From Acidocella aminolytica 101 = DSM 11237 (GTDB lineage: Bacteria > Pseudomonadota > Alphaproteobacteria > Acetobacterales > Acetobacteraceae): DNA of 64,000 nt. Both the position numbers and the translations under genes were made by a program. Shown one piece after another: positions 17,478-28,322 of the stretch (positions are counted from its first letter, which is position 1; the number at the start of each line of letters is the position of its first letter). The stretch spans positions 1-64,000 of the forward strand of contig NZ_FQVJ01000008.1 in assembly GCF_900129125.1 (NCBI RefSeq), in the 5' to 3' direction. The notes beneath the pieces are model-generated. The model saw only the letters and a list, made by a program, of their open reading frames with translations. It was not told where the DNA came from and did no database searches.

Positions 17478-18827
17478 ATGACCCATCTGACGCTGTACAA
17501 TACCCGCACCCGCGCCAAGGCGCCCTTCGTTCCGCTCGATCCGGCCAATGTGCGGGCCTATCTGTGCGGCCCCACCGTGTATGATCGCGCCCATATCGGC
17601 AATGCGCGCAATGTGGTGATTTTCGACGTATTGATCCGCCTGCTGCGTCGACTATACCCGAAAGTCACATATGTGCGGAACATTACGGACGTGGACGACA
17701 AAATTAACGTCCGCGCCAAGGAGCGCGGGGTCTCCATTGAGGAGGTCACCGCAGGGCCGATCCGCTGGTATCATGAGGATATGGGCGCACTCTACACCCT
17801 GCCGCCCGATATCGAGCCGCGCGCCACGGCGCACATCCCTGAGATCATCGAGATCATCAATAAGCTGATCCTGAACGGCCATGCTTATGAGGCCGAAGGG
17901 CACGTGCTGTTCTCCGTGTCCTCCGACCCGGAGTACGGCAAATTCTCCGGCCGCACGCTCGATGAGCTGATTGCCGGCGCGCGCGTGGATGTTGCGCCGT
18001 ATAAGCGGGAAGCCGGGGATTTCGTGCTCTGGAAACCTTCCACGCCAGACCTGCCGGGCTGGGAGAGCCCCTGGGGGCGCGGGCGGCCGGGCTGGCATAT
18101 TGAATGCTCGGCGATGTCCTGGCGCCATCTGGGCGAAAATTTCGACATTCACGGCGGCGGTGATGATTTGATCTTCCCGCACCATGAGAACGAGATTGCC
18201 CAAAGCTGCTGCGCCTTCCCCGGCTCGCATTTTGCCAATGTGTGGGTGCATAACCGCATGTTGCTGGTGAATGGCGAGAAGATGAGCAAGTCGCTCGGCA
18301 ATTTTCTAGTGCTGCACGAGGTTCTTGAAAAAGCCCCCGGCGAGGCGGTGCGGCTGATGCTGATGCGCGCCCATTACCGGCAGACGCTGGATTTCTCCGA
18401 TGCCGGGCTGATGGAAGCGCGTAAGGAGTTGGACCGTTTCTACCGCGCGCTGGAGTTGCATCATGGCGTGGAGCCCGCCAAGACCGTACCGGAGGAGGTG
18501 ATGGACCCGTTGCTGGATGACCTGAACACCCCCGGTGCCCTGGCCGGGCTGCACGCGCTGGCGGATCAGGCCATTGCGGGCGATGCCCAGGCGGCGGCGG
18601 AGATGCGCGCGGCGGGCGACGTGTTGGGGCTGTTGAACATGACGCCGGAGGTGTGGTTTGCGGGCGGGATTGATGACGCGGTGAAAGCGTTGGCTGAAAG
18701 CCGCGTGGCCGCGCGCAAGGCAAAGGATTTCGCGGAATCCGACCGCATCCGCGATCTGCTACTGAAAGATCATGGTGTCATCATCGAGGATGGCCTAGGC
18801 GGTACCTACAAACTCAGGAAGGCCTGA
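17478..18827 (+). CDS. cysS: Cysteinyl-tRNA synthetase
   Basis: A class I aminoacyl-tRNA synthetase of 449 residues charging tRNA-Cys. The zinc ligand Cys in YLCGPTVYDRAHIGNARN also includes the HIGH-like motif. The second zinc region is WHIECSAMSW, with HHENEIAQS following, and GEKMSKSLGNF is the KMSKS loop. The C-terminal DALR-like domain and anticodon-binding tail (DFAESDRIRDLLLKDHGVII) are intact. A single base separates its stop from trmJ, so the two tRNA genes form an operon. Confidence 0.97.
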   Translation: MTHLTLYNTRTRAKAPFVPLDPANVRAYLCGPTVYDRAHIGNARNVVIFDVLIRLLRRLYPKVTYVRNITDVDDKINVRAKERGVSIEEVTAGPIRWYHEDMGALYTLPPDIEPRATAHIPEIIEIINKLILNGHAYEAEGHVLFSVSSDPEYGKFSGRTLDELIAGARVDVAPYKREAGDFVLWKPSTPDLPGWESPWGRGRPGWHIECSAMSWRHLGENFDIHGGGDDLIFPHHENEIAQSCCAFPGSHFANVWVHNRMLLVNGEKMSKSLGNFLVLHEVLEKAPGEAVRLMLMRAHYRQTLDFSDAGLMEARKELDRFYRALELHHGVEPAKTVPEEVMDPLLDDLNTPGALAGLHALADQAIAGDAQAAAEMRAAGDVLGLLNMTPEVWFAGGIDDAVKALAESRVAARKAKDFAESDRIRDLLLKDHGVIIEDGLGGTYKLRKA

Positions 18828-18828
18828 G

Positions 18829-19596
18829 ATGACCGGGCGCAATGGCGGGGCGGAACTGACCCCGATTGATCCTTCGCCGGTGGTGATTCTGGTGCGTCCG
18901 CAAATGGCCGAGAATATCGGCGCGGTGGCGAGGGCCATGGGTAATGGTGGGTTGTTTCATTTACGTATCGTCGCCCCGCGCGATGGCTGGCCGCTGCCAC
19001 GTGCCTGGATCACCGGCTCCGGTGCGCATCGCATCCTGGATAATGCCGGGGTTTTTGAAACCGTGGCGGCGGCGGTGGCGGATCTGCACCGGGTGTTTGC
19101 CACTTGTCCGCGTCCGCGCCATATCATCAAGCCCGTGCTCACCGCGCGCGGCGGGGCGAATGAAATTGTCGCGGCAGGGGCAAGAGGTTTGAAAATCGGC
19201 ATTCTCTTCGGGCCAGAGCGCACGGGGCTGGATAATGACGACATCGCCCATGCGGACAGCCTGATCCGTTACGACCTAAACCCGGACTTCATGTCCCTCA
19301 ACCTCGCCCAGGCGGTGATGGTGATGGGGTATGAATGGTGGCTGGCCCGCAACCCGGAGCAGCCGCCGCGTGAATTGCAGGTGAACGAAACCGCCCCCGC
19401 TACAAAAGGTGAGCTGGATAATTTCATGGTGCATCTCATCCGAGCCTGTGATGAAAGCGGATTTTTACGCAATGAGCAGAAGCGCCCCGGCATGGTACGT
19501 AATCTCCGGCATTTCTTCCAACGCGGCGAAGTAACGCGCCAGGAGCTGAACACACTGCACGGGGTGATTACGGAATTGGTGCGCGGGCCACGCTAA
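18829..19596 (+). CDS. trmJ: tRNA (cytidine/uridine-2'-O-)-methyltransferase TrmJ
   Basis: A 255-residue SPOUT-class methyltransferase that modifies ribose 2'-O at position 32 of tRNAs. Diagnostic segments are VILVRPQMAENIGAVARAMG at the N-terminus, LFGPERTGLDNDDIAHAD and LNLAQAVMVMGYEW, which form the SAM-binding trefoil knot. The C-terminal helical tail (FMVHLIRACDESGF, LRHFFQRGEVTRQELNTLHG) matches TrmJ rather than TrmL. Directly downstream of cysS, consistent with a tRNA-maturation operon. Confidence 0.92.
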   Translation: MTGRNGGAELTPIDPSPVVILVRPQMAENIGAVARAMGNGGLFHLRIVAPRDGWPLPRAWITGSGAHRILDNAGVFETVAAAVADLHRVFATCPRPRHIIKPVLTARGGANEIVAAGARGLKIGILFGPERTGLDNDDIAHADSLIRYDLNPDFMSLNLAQAVMVMGYEWWLARNPEQPPRELQVNETAPATKGELDNFMVHLIRACDESGFLRNEQKRPGMVRNLRHFFQRGEVTRQELNTLHGVITELVRGPR

Positions 19597-20640
19597 AGGC
19601 AGGCCATCACAGGCGGGCAGACGGCCTTCTTTTTTCCCGAAATGATCATAATGGGCTTTCCCATTGGGAAAATTCCCGTTCTGTACAGCAGCGGCAATAT
19701 TCGGGTAGCGGGCCAGATAGGGTTTCTCAGAGAAGGGAAGCTGGCTGGCAATATCCTCCGGCGATGTCTGCGGTGGATGGTCGAGCCAAAAGGCGAAGGA
19801 TTGAGCGACCATTTTCTGTCCCGATTCTTTTGCGTCAGGTTCAGGAAAAGCTGGAAAACGCAGGGCTTTCTGGTTAGCGCCTTGTTTTTAATCTGACTGC
19901 CGTCGTGGAGGAGGTTCGCATGCCAAATAAAAACAACGCCTTTTTGAGCTGAGGATTTTCTGCCGGTGAGCTGCCGCCAGGTAATATCCAGGTCGATGTA
20001 GCATTCCCATGTGGGCTTTTCGTCGTCGCTCGCATGGTAGCTTCCATCTTTAAATTTCATAGGCTCAATCAATTGACTTGCTGGAAAATATTCTAGCTGC
20101 CCGGCATCTTCATGCGTATCTTCAAGCGCACCCCATGCGGCAATGAGATGTTTTTGGGCGCGCTGCGTCATGTATAATGAATCGATATGCAGCCCCTGCG
20201 CGCTGTCTTTCGCGAAATAAAGGCTGTTGCAAAGGGCAGGGGCAAATTCCAGAAGCGTCCGCAGAATTGTGACCAGCTTTTTATCCAGCGTCAAAGCGCG
20301 GATTGCTGTTTGTTACATATACGAATCATTGATCTTGGTGCGGTTGCTATGGACAATATCTGGCGGTAGCAGGCCAAGAACCGAGTGCGCTCCAGTCTCC
20401 AGATCATCTACAACCACGTTCAGCGGGCTTGCGGATTTCACCTAGTCCACTGTTTTTTGGGCGGTGTCGATTAAATCATCGCTAAAGAAACGGGGCAGGA
20501 CCAAAAAGCCATTTAGTTCAAAGGAAGCTTTTGCGGATATCAGCTGATTCTCGCTTAGCTTGGCGGCTTTATTCAGAAAGCCAACCTCTTTGACGTCTGT
20601 TTCAAGGGGGAGGATGAATTGATAACAGATCGAAAAAGCA
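19597..20640 (-). pseudogene. Decayed phytanoyl-CoA dioxygenase-like gene
   Basis: One minus-strand frame encodes a PhyH-type Fe(II)/2-oxoglutarate oxygenase: FELNGFLVLPRFFSDDL, ETGAHSVLGLLPPDIVHSNR, GLHIDSLYM (the HxD iron ligands) and FIWHANLLHDGSQ (distal His). It is broken by an in-frame TAG at 20442-20444 and TAA at 20313-20315. Near 19815-19830 the frame shifts into SFAFWLDHPPQTSPEDIA and YLARYPNIAAAVQNGNF, a motif found in proteins of glycan biosynthesis. No stop is reached before trmJ, so the 3' end is probably deleted. Two stops plus a frameshift and truncation make real decay more likely than sequencing error. Original substrate unknown. Confidence 0.75.
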
Positions 20641-20720
20641 TAGGGAACGCTAAAAGCATTTCCCGGCTTGCCAGCCCGTCAACGCCTTCCCATATCTCTG
20701 CCGTTCAGGAGACAATCAGC

Positions 20721-21767
20721 ATGAAATACAAGCAGCTTGGCCGCACAGGCCTTTATGTGTCTGAAATTTGCCTTGGCACCATGACCTTTGGTGGCAATGA
20801 GGATGCGGGCTTCTGGAAGGCCATTGGCCAGCTTCGTCAGGCGGAGGTGGATGCCATTATCGCCCGCGCACTGGAGGCCGGGGTGAATTTCATAGACACG
20901 GCGGATGTCTATTCCATGGGACAGTCCGAGCGGCTGGTGGGGCAGGCGCTCAAAAATCTGGGCGTGAAGCGCAAGGACGTGGTGCTGGCCACCAAGGTTT
21001 ACGGCGAGGTCGGCCCCGGCCCGAATGACCGCGGCGCCTCACGAGGGCATATCATGGATGGCGTGAAAGCGAGCCTGGAGCGGTTGCAGACCGACCATAT
21101 TGACCTCTACCAGATCCACGGCAACGATACGATCACCCCCATCGACGAAACGCTGCGCGCGCTGGATGACCTCGTAAGCCAAGGGCTGGTGCGGTATGTC
21201 GGCGTGTCCAACTGGGCGGCGTGGAAAATCGCCAAGGCGCTAGGCCTGTCCGAGGCCAAGGGCTATGCGCGGTTCGAGACGTTGCAGGCTTATTACTCCA
21301 TCGCCGGGCGTGACCTAGAACGTGAGCTGGTGCCGTTGATGAATGAGGAAAAGCTCGGACTGATGGTCTGGTCGCCGCTGGCGGGTGGGTATCTCTCCGG
21401 CAAATACGGCCCGGGGGGCGAAAAAGCGAATGATTCACGGCGCCTGACCTTCGATTTCCCGCCGGTGAATCTCGAACGCGCGGATGCCTGCATCACCGCG
21501 ATGCGTGAGGTGGGGGCGGCGCATGGTGTGTCCGTGGCGCGGGTTGCACTAGCTTGGCTACTGGCGAAACCGCATGTCACCAGTGTGATCATCGGCGCCA
21601 AGAACACCGCGCAGCTCGATGATAATCTGGCCGCGGCGGAACTGCTGCTCTCGCCAGAGGACATCGCAAAGCTGGATGAGGTGAGTGAATTGCCGGCGGA
21701 ATATCCGGGCTGGATGCTCACGCGACAATCGCGCAACCGCGTGCCTGGGCCATTTGAGAAAGAGTAA
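20721..21767 (+). CDS. Aldo/keto reductase
   Basis: A 348-residue (alpha/beta)8-barrel NADPH-dependent oxidoreductase. It starts MKYKQLGRTGLYVSEICLGT and has the catalytic tetrad: Asp and Tyr in FIDTADVYSMGQSE, Lys in VLATKVYG, and His in LYQIHGND. The C-terminal cofactor region is SVIIGAKNTAQLDDNL. It resembles the YajO/Tas subgroup acting on aldehydes or sugars, but substrate is unknown. ATG 20721 is chosen since the reductase homology begins there. A strong terminator follows. Confidence 0.9.
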   Translation: MKYKQLGRTGLYVSEICLGTMTFGGNEDAGFWKAIGQLRQAEVDAIIARALEAGVNFIDTADVYSMGQSERLVGQALKNLGVKRKDVVLATKVYGEVGPGPNDRGASRGHIMDGVKASLERLQTDHIDLYQIHGNDTITPIDETLRALDDLVSQGLVRYVGVSNWAAWKIAKALGLSEAKGYARFETLQAYYSIAGRDLERELVPLMNEEKLGLMVWSPLAGGYLSGKYGPGGEKANDSRRLTFDFPPVNLERADACITAMREVGAAHGVSVARVALAWLLAKPHVTSVIIGAKNTAQLDDNLAAAELLLSPEDIAKLDEVSELPAEYPGWMLTRQSRNRVPGPFEKE

Positions 21768-21777
21768 GATGTTTCAA

Positions 21778-21811
21778 ATGGTGGCTCTTTTTAAAGGAGC
21801 CACCATTTTTA
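21778..21811. terminator. Bidirectional terminator between AKR and ilvA
   Basis: A perfect 10-bp stem ATGGTGGCTC / GAGCCACCAT, with an A/T-rich loop and T-run on the plus side, lies 10 bases after the aldo/keto reductase stop and just before the ilvA stop on the other strand. It can serve both convergent genes. Confidence 0.8.
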
Positions 21812-21820
21812 AAGCTTTTT

Positions 21821-23017
21821 TTAAAGCCGCCGCAGCACGAACACTTCCGCCAGCGAAGCCTCAATTGCCTCCCCATGCGCTACATCACGCGCTTCGATCA
21901 TCACCTCAAGCTGCGCATCCTGTACCGAGGGGCTGGAGAACAGGCGGTGATGCGAGACTTCCAGAATATTCCCGCCAAGTTCGCCAATGCGTTTGGAGAC
22001 CTCAGCCAGCATCCCCGGCCGGTCCGGCATTTCCAGCACCAGTCGCAGCATACGGCCATCGCGCAGCAAGCAGCGCATCAGCGTGTTGGCCAGAATACGT
22101 GGGTCGATATTCGCGCCGCAGATGGAAATTCCCACCTTTTTGCCCCGGAAATGCTCGGGGAAGCTCAGCACGGCGGCAAGACTGGCAGCACCAGCACCTT
22201 CCGTGACCTGCTTGGCGTTTTCCACAAACGCGTCGATGGCGCTTTCCACCGCGTGCTCAGTGACAACCAGCATCGGCACATCCAGCGCCTTCATCACGGC
22301 AAGCGGGCGTTGGCCAATATCGCGCACTGCAATACCCTCCGCGATGGTCGGCCCGCCTACTTTAATCTCCTGGCCTGAGAGAGCCTGGGCGAAGGCGGCG
22401 TAATGCTCCACCTCCACACCATAAACCTTGCATTCAGGCCGCAGATGCCGCGCTACCACGGCGCTGCCCGCAATTAGCCCGCCGCCACCCGTGGCAACTA
22501 CAAGCGCGTCCAGGTCCGGCACGTCCTGGAACATTTCCAACGCCATGGTGCCCTGGCCCGCCATTACCGCCGGGTCGTCATAGGGGTGGATGAAAAACAG
22601 CCCCTCGTCTTTCTCCAGCCGGCTGGCCTCGGCGGCGGCTTCGGCCAGCGTGTCGCCATGCAGCACCACATGCGCGCCCCAGCTTGCCGTGCGGGTCACC
22701 TTGGTGGCCGGAGTGTGGCGGGGCATGACGATGGTGGCCTTAATCCCCGCCAGCATGGCGTGGCGGGCCACTGCCTGGGCGTGGTTTCCGGCCGACATCG
22801 CCACCACGCCGCGCTTGCGCTCGGCATCCGTCAGCAACGCGATTCGGTTGGCCGCCCCGCGCTCCTTAAAAGCGCCAGTGGATTGAAGGTGGTCGAGCTT
22901 CACATAAAGCTCGGCCCCGGTAAGGCGGGAGAGCCCCTCCATCCGCAGAAACGGGGAGCGCAGCACCGCGCCCTGGATCCGCTTGGACGCGGCCAGGACA
23001 TCATCGTAAGTGATCAT
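21821..23017 (-). CDS. ilvA: Threonine ammonia-lyase (dehydratase) with ACT domain
   Basis: A 398-residue PLP enzyme converting threonine to 2-oxobutyrate. STGAFKERGAANRIA holds the PLP lysine, SAGNHAQAVARHA the substrate/cofactor loop, and ATGGGGLIAGSAVVA the glycine-rich phosphate-binding loop. The C-terminal regulatory ACT domain is LVLEMPDRPGMLAEVSKRIG through EVMIEARD. With a single ACT it is the short form, which can be catabolic (TdcB-like) or biosynthetic; the symbol is therefore tentative. The start is one base from the greA stop (cotranscribed). Confidence 0.88.
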   Translation of the reverse strand: MITYDDVLAASKRIQGAVLRSPFLRMEGLSRLTGAELYVKLDHLQSTGAFKERGAANRIALLTDAERKRGVVAMSAGNHAQAVARHAMLAGIKATIVMPRHTPATKVTRTASWGAHVVLHGDTLAEAAAEASRLEKDEGLFFIHPYDDPAVMAGQGTMALEMFQDVPDLDALVVATGGGGLIAGSAVVARHLRPECKVYGVEVEHYAAFAQALSGQEIKVGGPTIAEGIAVRDIGQRPLAVMKALDVPMLVVTEHAVESAIDAFVENAKQVTEGAGAASLAAVLSFPEHFRGKKVGISICGANIDPRILANTLMRCLLRDGRMLRLVLEMPDRPGMLAEVSKRIGELGGNILEVSHHRLFSSPSVQDAQLEVMIEARDVAHGEAIEASLAEVFVLRRL

Positions 23018-23018
23018 C

Positions 23019-23492
23019 TCACACGAAGCTGATTTTCAGGATTTCGTAAGACCGGTCACCGCCCGGCGCGGGAACGGACACAGTGTCCCCCACACGCTTG
23101 GAAATCAGCGCCTTGGCCAGCGGCGAAGTCACGGAGAGCTTGCTCTGCTTGATATCCGCCTCATACAGCCCGACAATCTGGTAGGTGGCTTCCTGGTCGG
23201 TATCTTCATCCACCAGCAGCACGGTCGCGCCGAACTTCACTGTTTCACCGGAAAGCGCGGTGGGGTCGATCACCTCAACGGCGGATACAATTTCTTCCAG
23301 CTCTGAAATCCGGCCTTCAATGAAGGACTGGCGTTCGCGCGCGGCATGATATTCGGCGTTCTCTGAGAGGTCGCCATGGGCGCGCGCCTCGGCGATGGCA
23401 CGAATGATCGCCGGACGCTCAAGAGACTTGAGATTCCGCAATTCTTCTTCGAGCGCCGCGAGACCAGCCGCGGTCATGGGAAATTTCTGCAC
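23019..23492 (-). CDS. greA: Transcription elongation factor GreA
   Basis: The 157-residue protein begins [19 protein letters not shown] and has the GreA coiled coil: [20 protein letters not shown] followed by [20 protein letters not shown]. The acidic tip residues (GDLSENAEY) rescue stalled RNA polymerase by transcript cleavage. The C-terminal FKBP-like domain ([36 protein letters not shown]) is complete. Location next to carB is common in alphaproteobacteria. Confidence 0.97.
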   Translation of the reverse strand: MQKFPMTAAGLAALEEELRNLKSLERPAIIRAIAEARAHGDLSENAEYHAARERQSFIEGRISELEEIVSAVEVIDPTALSGETVKFGATVLLVDEDTDQEATYQIVGLYEADIKQSKLSVTSPLAKALISKRVGDTVSVPAPGGDRSYEILKISFV

Positions 23493-23581
23493 TGCATCTC
23501 CTCAAGGGCGCGCTATGGCCCCCGATGGGGTTAAAAGTTACGCAAAACACCGCCGCCGGCGCGGACACGCCGCCGGAGGGG

Positions 23582-26500
23582 TCAGAAAGATTGGTGAAAG
23601 TACGACTGAAGCGGCGCAACTTCAAGAGTGCGGGACATCAGGGCCGAAATGGCATGTGCCGCCGCCCTTGCCCCCGCGATAGTGGTGAAGTTGGGCACGC
23701 CATGGGTCAGGGCCGAGCGCCGGATATCAAACGAGTCGGCGACGGACTGCGCGCCAGACGCGGTATTGATGATCAGTTGCACATCGTTGGAGCGGATGGC
23801 ATCCACGCAATGGGGGCGGCCTTCCAGGACCTTATTGATGCGCTTCACTTCAATACCGGCCTCGGTCAGGAACTTGGCGGTACCGCCGGTGGCCAGGATG
23901 GTAAAGCCTAACTCCGTCAGCCGCCGTGCCACGGGCAGGATGGCGGGCTTGTCAGCATCCTTTACCGAGACGAAGGCCGTGCCGTTCAGCGGCAGATGCA
24001 CGCCAGCCCCCATCTGCGCTTTGGCGAAGGCACGGGCGAAGTTGGTATCCAGTCCCATCACCTCGCCGGTGGATTTCATCTCGGGCCCGAGCAGCGTGTC
24101 CACATTCGGGAACCGGCCGAAGGGGAACACGGCTTCCTTCACCGCCACGTGACGCGGCGGCACGGAATCATCGAGGTTGAAGCTGGCCAACTTCTCACCC
24201 GCCATCACCAGCGCGCCAATCTTGGCTACCGGTACGCCGGTTGCCTTCGCCACGAAGGGCACGGTGCGTGAAGCACGGGGGTTCACTTCCAGCACATAGA
24301 TCGTGTCGTTTTGGATGGCGTACTGCACATTCATCAGCCCCACCACGCCAAGCGCCTTGGCCATTGCCACTGTCTCGGCCCGCAACTCTGCGACAATGGC
24401 CGGAGAGAGCGAGTAAGGCGGCAGGGAGCAGGCGCTGTCACCGGAATGGATGCCTGCTTCTTCGATATGTTCCATCACGCCCGCCACATACACGTCCGTG
24501 CCGTCGCAGATACAGTCCACATCGACTTCCAGCGCCTCGTTCAGATAGCGGTCGATCAGCACCGGGTTGTCGCCGGAGACACGCACGGCCTCGCGCATAT
24601 AGCGCTCGAGCCCGGTGCGGTCATACACAATTTCCATGGCCCGGCCGCCCAGCACGTAAGAGGGGCGGATGATCACGGGATAGCCAATCCGCTCGGCGAT
24701 CGCCTCCGCCTGCTCGGTGGAGCGGGCGATGCCGTTATCCGGCTGGCGCAGGCTGAGCTTCTTCAGCAGGTCCTGGAACCGCTCGCGGTCCTCCGCCAGA
24801 TCGATCGCATCCGCTGAGGTGCCGAGGATGGGGATGCCTGCCGCTTCCAGTGCCAAAGACAGCTTCAGTGGCGTCTGCCCGCCATATTGCACAATGCAGC
24901 CTAGCAGCGTGCCCTTCTCCTGCTCCTTCCGCAGAAGGGAGATCACGTCCTCCGCGAAGAGCGGCTCGAAATACAGCCGGTCGGAGGTATCGTAATCGGT
25001 AGAGACGGTCTCCGGGTTACAGTTGACCATGATTGTCTCATACCCGGCCTCGCGCAGCGCATAGGCGGCATGGACGCAGCAATAATCAAACTCGATCCCC
25101 TGGCCGATGCGGTTTGGCCCGCCGCCCAGGATCACCACCTTTCGCTTGTCCGAAACCTCCGCCTCGTCCAGCGGGGTGCCGTAAGAGCCCTCATAGGTCG
25201 AGTACATATAAGAGGTTGCGGAAGCGAACTCACCCGCGCAGGTGTCGATTCGCTTATAGGCCGGGGTTACATCCAGCTTCAGCCGCGCGGCCGTCACCGC
25301 GCTGTCCTTCTGGCCGGAGAGTTGGGCGAGGCGCTTATCGGTAAAGCCCATGGCCTTGAGGCGGCGGAAGCCGAACGCATCGCGCGGCAGACCGTTGGCC
25401 TTTACCTCGTTCTCGGCCTGGATGATGCCCTGCATCTGGCGTAGGAACCAGGGGTCAAACTTGCAGGCGGAATGTACGTCCTCAACCGAAAGCCCGGCGC
25501 GCAACGCCTGGGCCGCCATCAGCAGCCGGTCTGGGCGCGGGGTGGAGAGCGCGGCGCGGAACGCGTCGATCCCGCCATCTCCGGGGGCGGGCATTTCGTC
25601 CAGCCCGGACAGCCCAGTCTCCAGGGAGCGCAGGCCTTTCTGCAAAGCCTCCTGGAAATTCCGGCCAATCGCCATGGCCTCACCCACGGATTTCATGGAG
25701 GTGGAGAGCAAAGCCGGGGTTCCGGGGAATTTCTCGAAGGTGAAACGGGGGATCTTGATGACGACGTAATCAATCACCGGCTCGAAAGAGGCAGGTGTCG
25801 CCTTGGTGATATCGTTCTGCAGCTCATCCAGCGTGTAACCCACGGCCAGCTTCGCCGCCACCTTGGCGATGGGGAAGCCCGTGGCCTTGGAGGCTAGCGC
25901 CGAGGAGCGTGAGACGCGCGGGTTCATCTCGATGACCACCATGCGGCCATCTTCCGGGTTAATGCCGAACTGCACGTTGGAGCCGCCGGTTTCCACGCCA
26001 ATGCGGCGCAGGCAGGCGATGCTGGCATCGCGCATGATCTGGTATTCTTTGTCGGTGAGCGTCAGCGCCGGGGCGACGGTCACGGAATCGCCTGTATGCA
26101 CGCCCATCGGATCAATATTCTCGATGGCGCAGATGATGATGCAGTTATCCGCCTTGTCGCGGACAACCTCCATCTCATATTCCTTCCAACCGAGCACGGA
26201 TTCTTCGACCAGCACCTCATTGGTCGGCGAAGCCTCAATGCCGCCCATGCAGATTTCGAAGAATTCCTCACGGTTATAGGCAATGCCGCCACCCGTGCCG
26301 CCAAGCGTGAAGCTAGGGCGGATCACGGCAGGCAGGCCCACCTGTTCCAGCGCCGCCGTGGCTTCCTCGCGGTTATGGGCAATGGCCGAACGCGGGCCAT
26401 ACACGCCAATCTCCGCCATCGCGTCGCGGAATTTCAAACGGTCCTCGGCGCGGTCAATCACCTCGGCATTCGCACCGATCAGCTCTACGCCCAGCCTTTC

Positions 26501-26824
26501 CAGCACACCGGACTTGGCGAGGCTCATTGCCGTGTTCAGCGCGGTCTGCCCGCCCATGGTCGGCAGCAGCGCATCCGGCTTCTCTTTGACGATGATCTTT
26601 TCAACCATCTCCGGGGTAATCGGCTCTATATAGGTAGCATCCGCCAGCGACGGATCGGTCATGATCGTCGCTGGGTTGGAGTTCACCAGAATGACGCGGT
26701 AGCCTTCCTCACGCAGCGCCTTGCAGGCCTGCGCGCCGGAATAGTCGAACTCGCACGCCTGGCCGATGACAATCGGCCCGGCGCCGATGATCATGATGGA
26801 TTTGATGTCTGTGCGTTTGGGCAT
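23582..26824 (-). CDS. carB: Carbamoyl-phosphate synthase large subunit
   Basis: The 1080-residue protein has the duplicated ATP-grasp synthetase halves. The first starts [20 protein letters not shown] and includes [15 protein letters not shown]; the second includes [20 protein letters not shown] and [15 protein letters not shown]. The C-terminal MGS-like allosteric domain ([20 protein letters not shown]) binds UMP/ornithine in relatives. It makes carbamoyl phosphate for pyrimidine and arginine synthesis with CarA, encoded 85 bases upstream on the same strand. No defects seen. Confidence 0.98.
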   Translation of the reverse strand: MPKRTDIKSIMIIGAGPIVIGQACEFDYSGAQACKALREEGYRVILVNSNPATIMTDPSLADATYIEPITPEMVEKIIVKEKPDALLPTMGGQTALNTAMSLAKSGVLERLGVELIGANAEVIDRAEDRLKFRDAMAEIGVYGPRSAIAHNREEATAALEQVGLPAVIRPSFTLGGTGGGIAYNREEFFEICMGGIEASPTNEVLVEESVLGWKEYEMEVVRDKADNCIIICAIENIDPMGVHTGDSVTVAPALTLTDKEYQIMRDASIACLRRIGVETGGSNVQFGINPEDGRMVVIEMNPRVSRSSALASKATGFPIAKVAAKLAVGYTLDELQNDITKATPASFEPVIDYVVIKIPRFTFEKFPGTPALLSTSMKSVGEAMAIGRNFQEALQKGLRSLETGLSGLDEMPAPGDGGIDAFRAALSTPRPDRLLMAAQALRAGLSVEDVHSACKFDPWFLRQMQGIIQAENEVKANGLPRDAFGFRRLKAMGFTDKRLAQLSGQKDSAVTAARLKLDVTPAYKRIDTCAGEFASATSYMYSTYEGSYGTPLDEAEVSDKRKVVILGGGPNRIGQGIEFDYCCVHAAYALREAGYETIMVNCNPETVSTDYDTSDRLYFEPLFAEDVISLLRKEQEKGTLLGCIVQYGGQTPLKLSLALEAAGIPILGTSADAIDLAEDRERFQDLLKKLSLRQPDNGIARSTEQAEAIAERIGYPVIIRPSYVLGGRAMEIVYDRTGLERYMREAVRVSGDNPVLIDRYLNEALEVDVDCICDGTDVYVAGVMEHIEEAGIHSGDSACSLPPYSLSPAIVAELRAETVAMAKALGVVGLMNVQYAIQNDTIYVLEVNPRASRTVPFVAKATGVPVAKIGALVMAGEKLASFNLDDSVPPRHVAVKEAVFPFGRFPNVDTLLGPEMKSTGEVMGLDTNFARAFAKAQMGAGVHLPLNGTAFVSVKDADKPAILPVARRLTELGFTILATGGTAKFLTEAGIEVKRINKVLEGRPHCVDAIRSNDVQLIINTASGAQSVADSFDIRRSALTHGVPNFTTIAGARAAAHAISALMSRTLEVAPLQSYFHQSF

Positions 26825-26868
26825 GGTGATGTCCTGAAATTGTTTCGCAGGGCGCTGCCCCGCACAAA

Positions 26869-26888
26869 CCGGGGCCTGTTGGCCCCGG
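26869..26888 (-). terminator. GC hairpin in the carA-carB spacer
   Basis: The perfect stem CCGGGGCC / GGCCCCGG with a four-base loop lies in the 85-bp gap between the carA stop and carB start. On the minus strand it is followed by GTTTGTG, only a weak U tract. It may act as a partial terminator setting the carA:carB ratio or as an mRNA-processing hairpin. Confidence 0.45.
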
Positions 26889-26909
26889 ACCCAAATAAAT
26901 AAGCGGGCC

Positions 26910-28238
26910 TCAGCCCATCAGCTCGACAAAACGCTTGAACAAATAAGCGCTGTCGCTCGGTCCTGGGGAGGCTTCCGGGTGGTACTGCACGGAGAACACT
27001 TTTTTCTCCTTCGCCTGGATGCCTTCGTTCGAGCCATCGAACAGCGAGACATGCGTCACCTCCACGCCTTTCGGCAGGGATTTCTCATCCACCGCGAATC
27101 CGTGATTTTGCGAGGTGATTTCCACCTTGCCGGTGGTCAGATCCTTCACCGGCTGGTTGGCGCCGCGGTGTCCGCGTTCCAGCTTATAGGTCTTGCCGCC
27201 CAGGGCCGTCGCTAAAAGTTGGTGGCCGAGGCAGATGCCGAAAATCGGCACGCCCGCCGCCATCACGCCTTGGATGGCGGGCACGGCGTAAGTAGCCGTC
27301 GCCGCCGGGTCGCCGGGGCCGTTGGAGAGAAACACGCCATCGGGTTTGTGGCGCAGAATATCCTCGGCGCTGGAGGTGGCGGGCACCACCGTCACATGGC
27401 AGCCGGCGGAGGCCAGCGAGCGGAGAATATTGCGCTTGGCCCCGAAATCCACCGCGACTACACGCTTGCCGCCATTGGTTTCCGCAAAGCCGTTTTCCCA
27501 GCTCCAGGTGCCATCCGTCCAGTTGTACGGCTGAGTGCAGGAGACATCCTTGGCCAGATCCAGCCCTTCCAGCCCGGCCCAGTCGGCGGCCTGCTTGGCC
27601 AGCGCCTTCAGGTCGAACTTGCCGTCCTCGGGGAAGCTCAGCACCGCATTCGGCGCGCCAAGATCACGGATGCGCAGGGTCAGCGCCCGTGTATCTACGC
27701 CTGAAATGCCAGGAATGTTCATGTTCTTCAGCCAACTGCCCAGGTCATTCGTGGCGCGGTAGTTGGAAGGGGCGGTGAAATCCTCTTTCGTCACCAGCCC
27801 GCGCGCGAAAATCTGCGGGGCCTCCATATCTTCCTTGTTCGTGCCCACATTCCCAATATGCGGGAAGGTGAAGGTGACAATCTGCCCAGCGAAGGAGGGA
27901 TCGGTCAGCGTCTCCTGATAACCGGTCATGCCGGTGGAGAAGCACAGCTCAGACGGCTTGGTGGTGGCAAAAGCGCCAAAGCCCCGGCCCCAGAACACGC
28001 TGCCATCCGCCAGCACCAGGGCGGCGGTCGCCCCCGGCGGCACCTCTGCGCTTTCGGCTACGCCTGAAAAATCTTCCCATGCCAAGCCGGTTGCGGCCAT
28101 AATGGCTGGCCAATGGCGCGGCGGGATAGACCCGGCGCTGCGCCATTTGCGGACGGCTTCGGGGGAGACGCCGGTCAGTTGAGCGGCGGCCTCGTTGCCG
28201 CCGAGGCGGCGCAGGATTTCTTCGATGGGCGTGTGCAT
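26910..28238 (-). CDS. carA: Carbamoyl-phosphate synthase small subunit with fused N-terminal HTH
   Basis: Residues from about 68 onward are a complete CarA glutaminase subunit: [29 protein letters not shown], and the class I amidotransferase triad with [15 protein letters not shown] (Cys) and [10 protein letters not shown] (His, Glu). It supplies ammonia to CarB. Residues 1-58 are unusual: [20 protein letters not shown] and [20 protein letters not shown] read as a Cro/YdaS-type helix-turn-helix. ATG 28238 has an AAAGAAGA ribosome site. A GTG at codon 67 could make a normal-length CarA, so two products are possible. Length 442 versus about 380-400 for relatives. Confidence 0.93.
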   Translation of the reverse strand: MHTPIEEILRRLGGNEAAAQLTGVSPEAVRKWRSAGSIPPRHWPAIMAATGLAWEDFSGVAESAEVPPGATAALVLADGSVFWGRGFGAFATTKPSELCFSTGMTGYQETLTDPSFAGQIVTFTFPHIGNVGTNKEDMEAPQIFARGLVTKEDFTAPSNYRATNDLGSWLKNMNIPGISGVDTRALTLRIRDLGAPNAVLSFPEDGKFDLKALAKQAADWAGLEGLDLAKDVSCTQPYNWTDGTWSWENGFAETNGGKRVVAVDFGAKRNILRSLASAGCHVTVVPATSSAEDILRHKPDGVFLSNGPGDPAATATYAVPAIQGVMAAGVPIFGICLGHQLLATALGGKTYKLERGHRGANQPVKDLTTGKVEITSQNHGFAVDEKSLPKGVEVTHVSLFDGSNEGIQAKEKKVFSVQYHPEASPGPSDSAYLFKRFVELMG

Positions 28239-28322
28239 GGTATCTTCTTTAGCGGAATTTTACTCCGGCCTCAATCAAACTATATGGGAGGCGGAAATTT
28301 TTTCCGGAATGGAGAGTTGATA

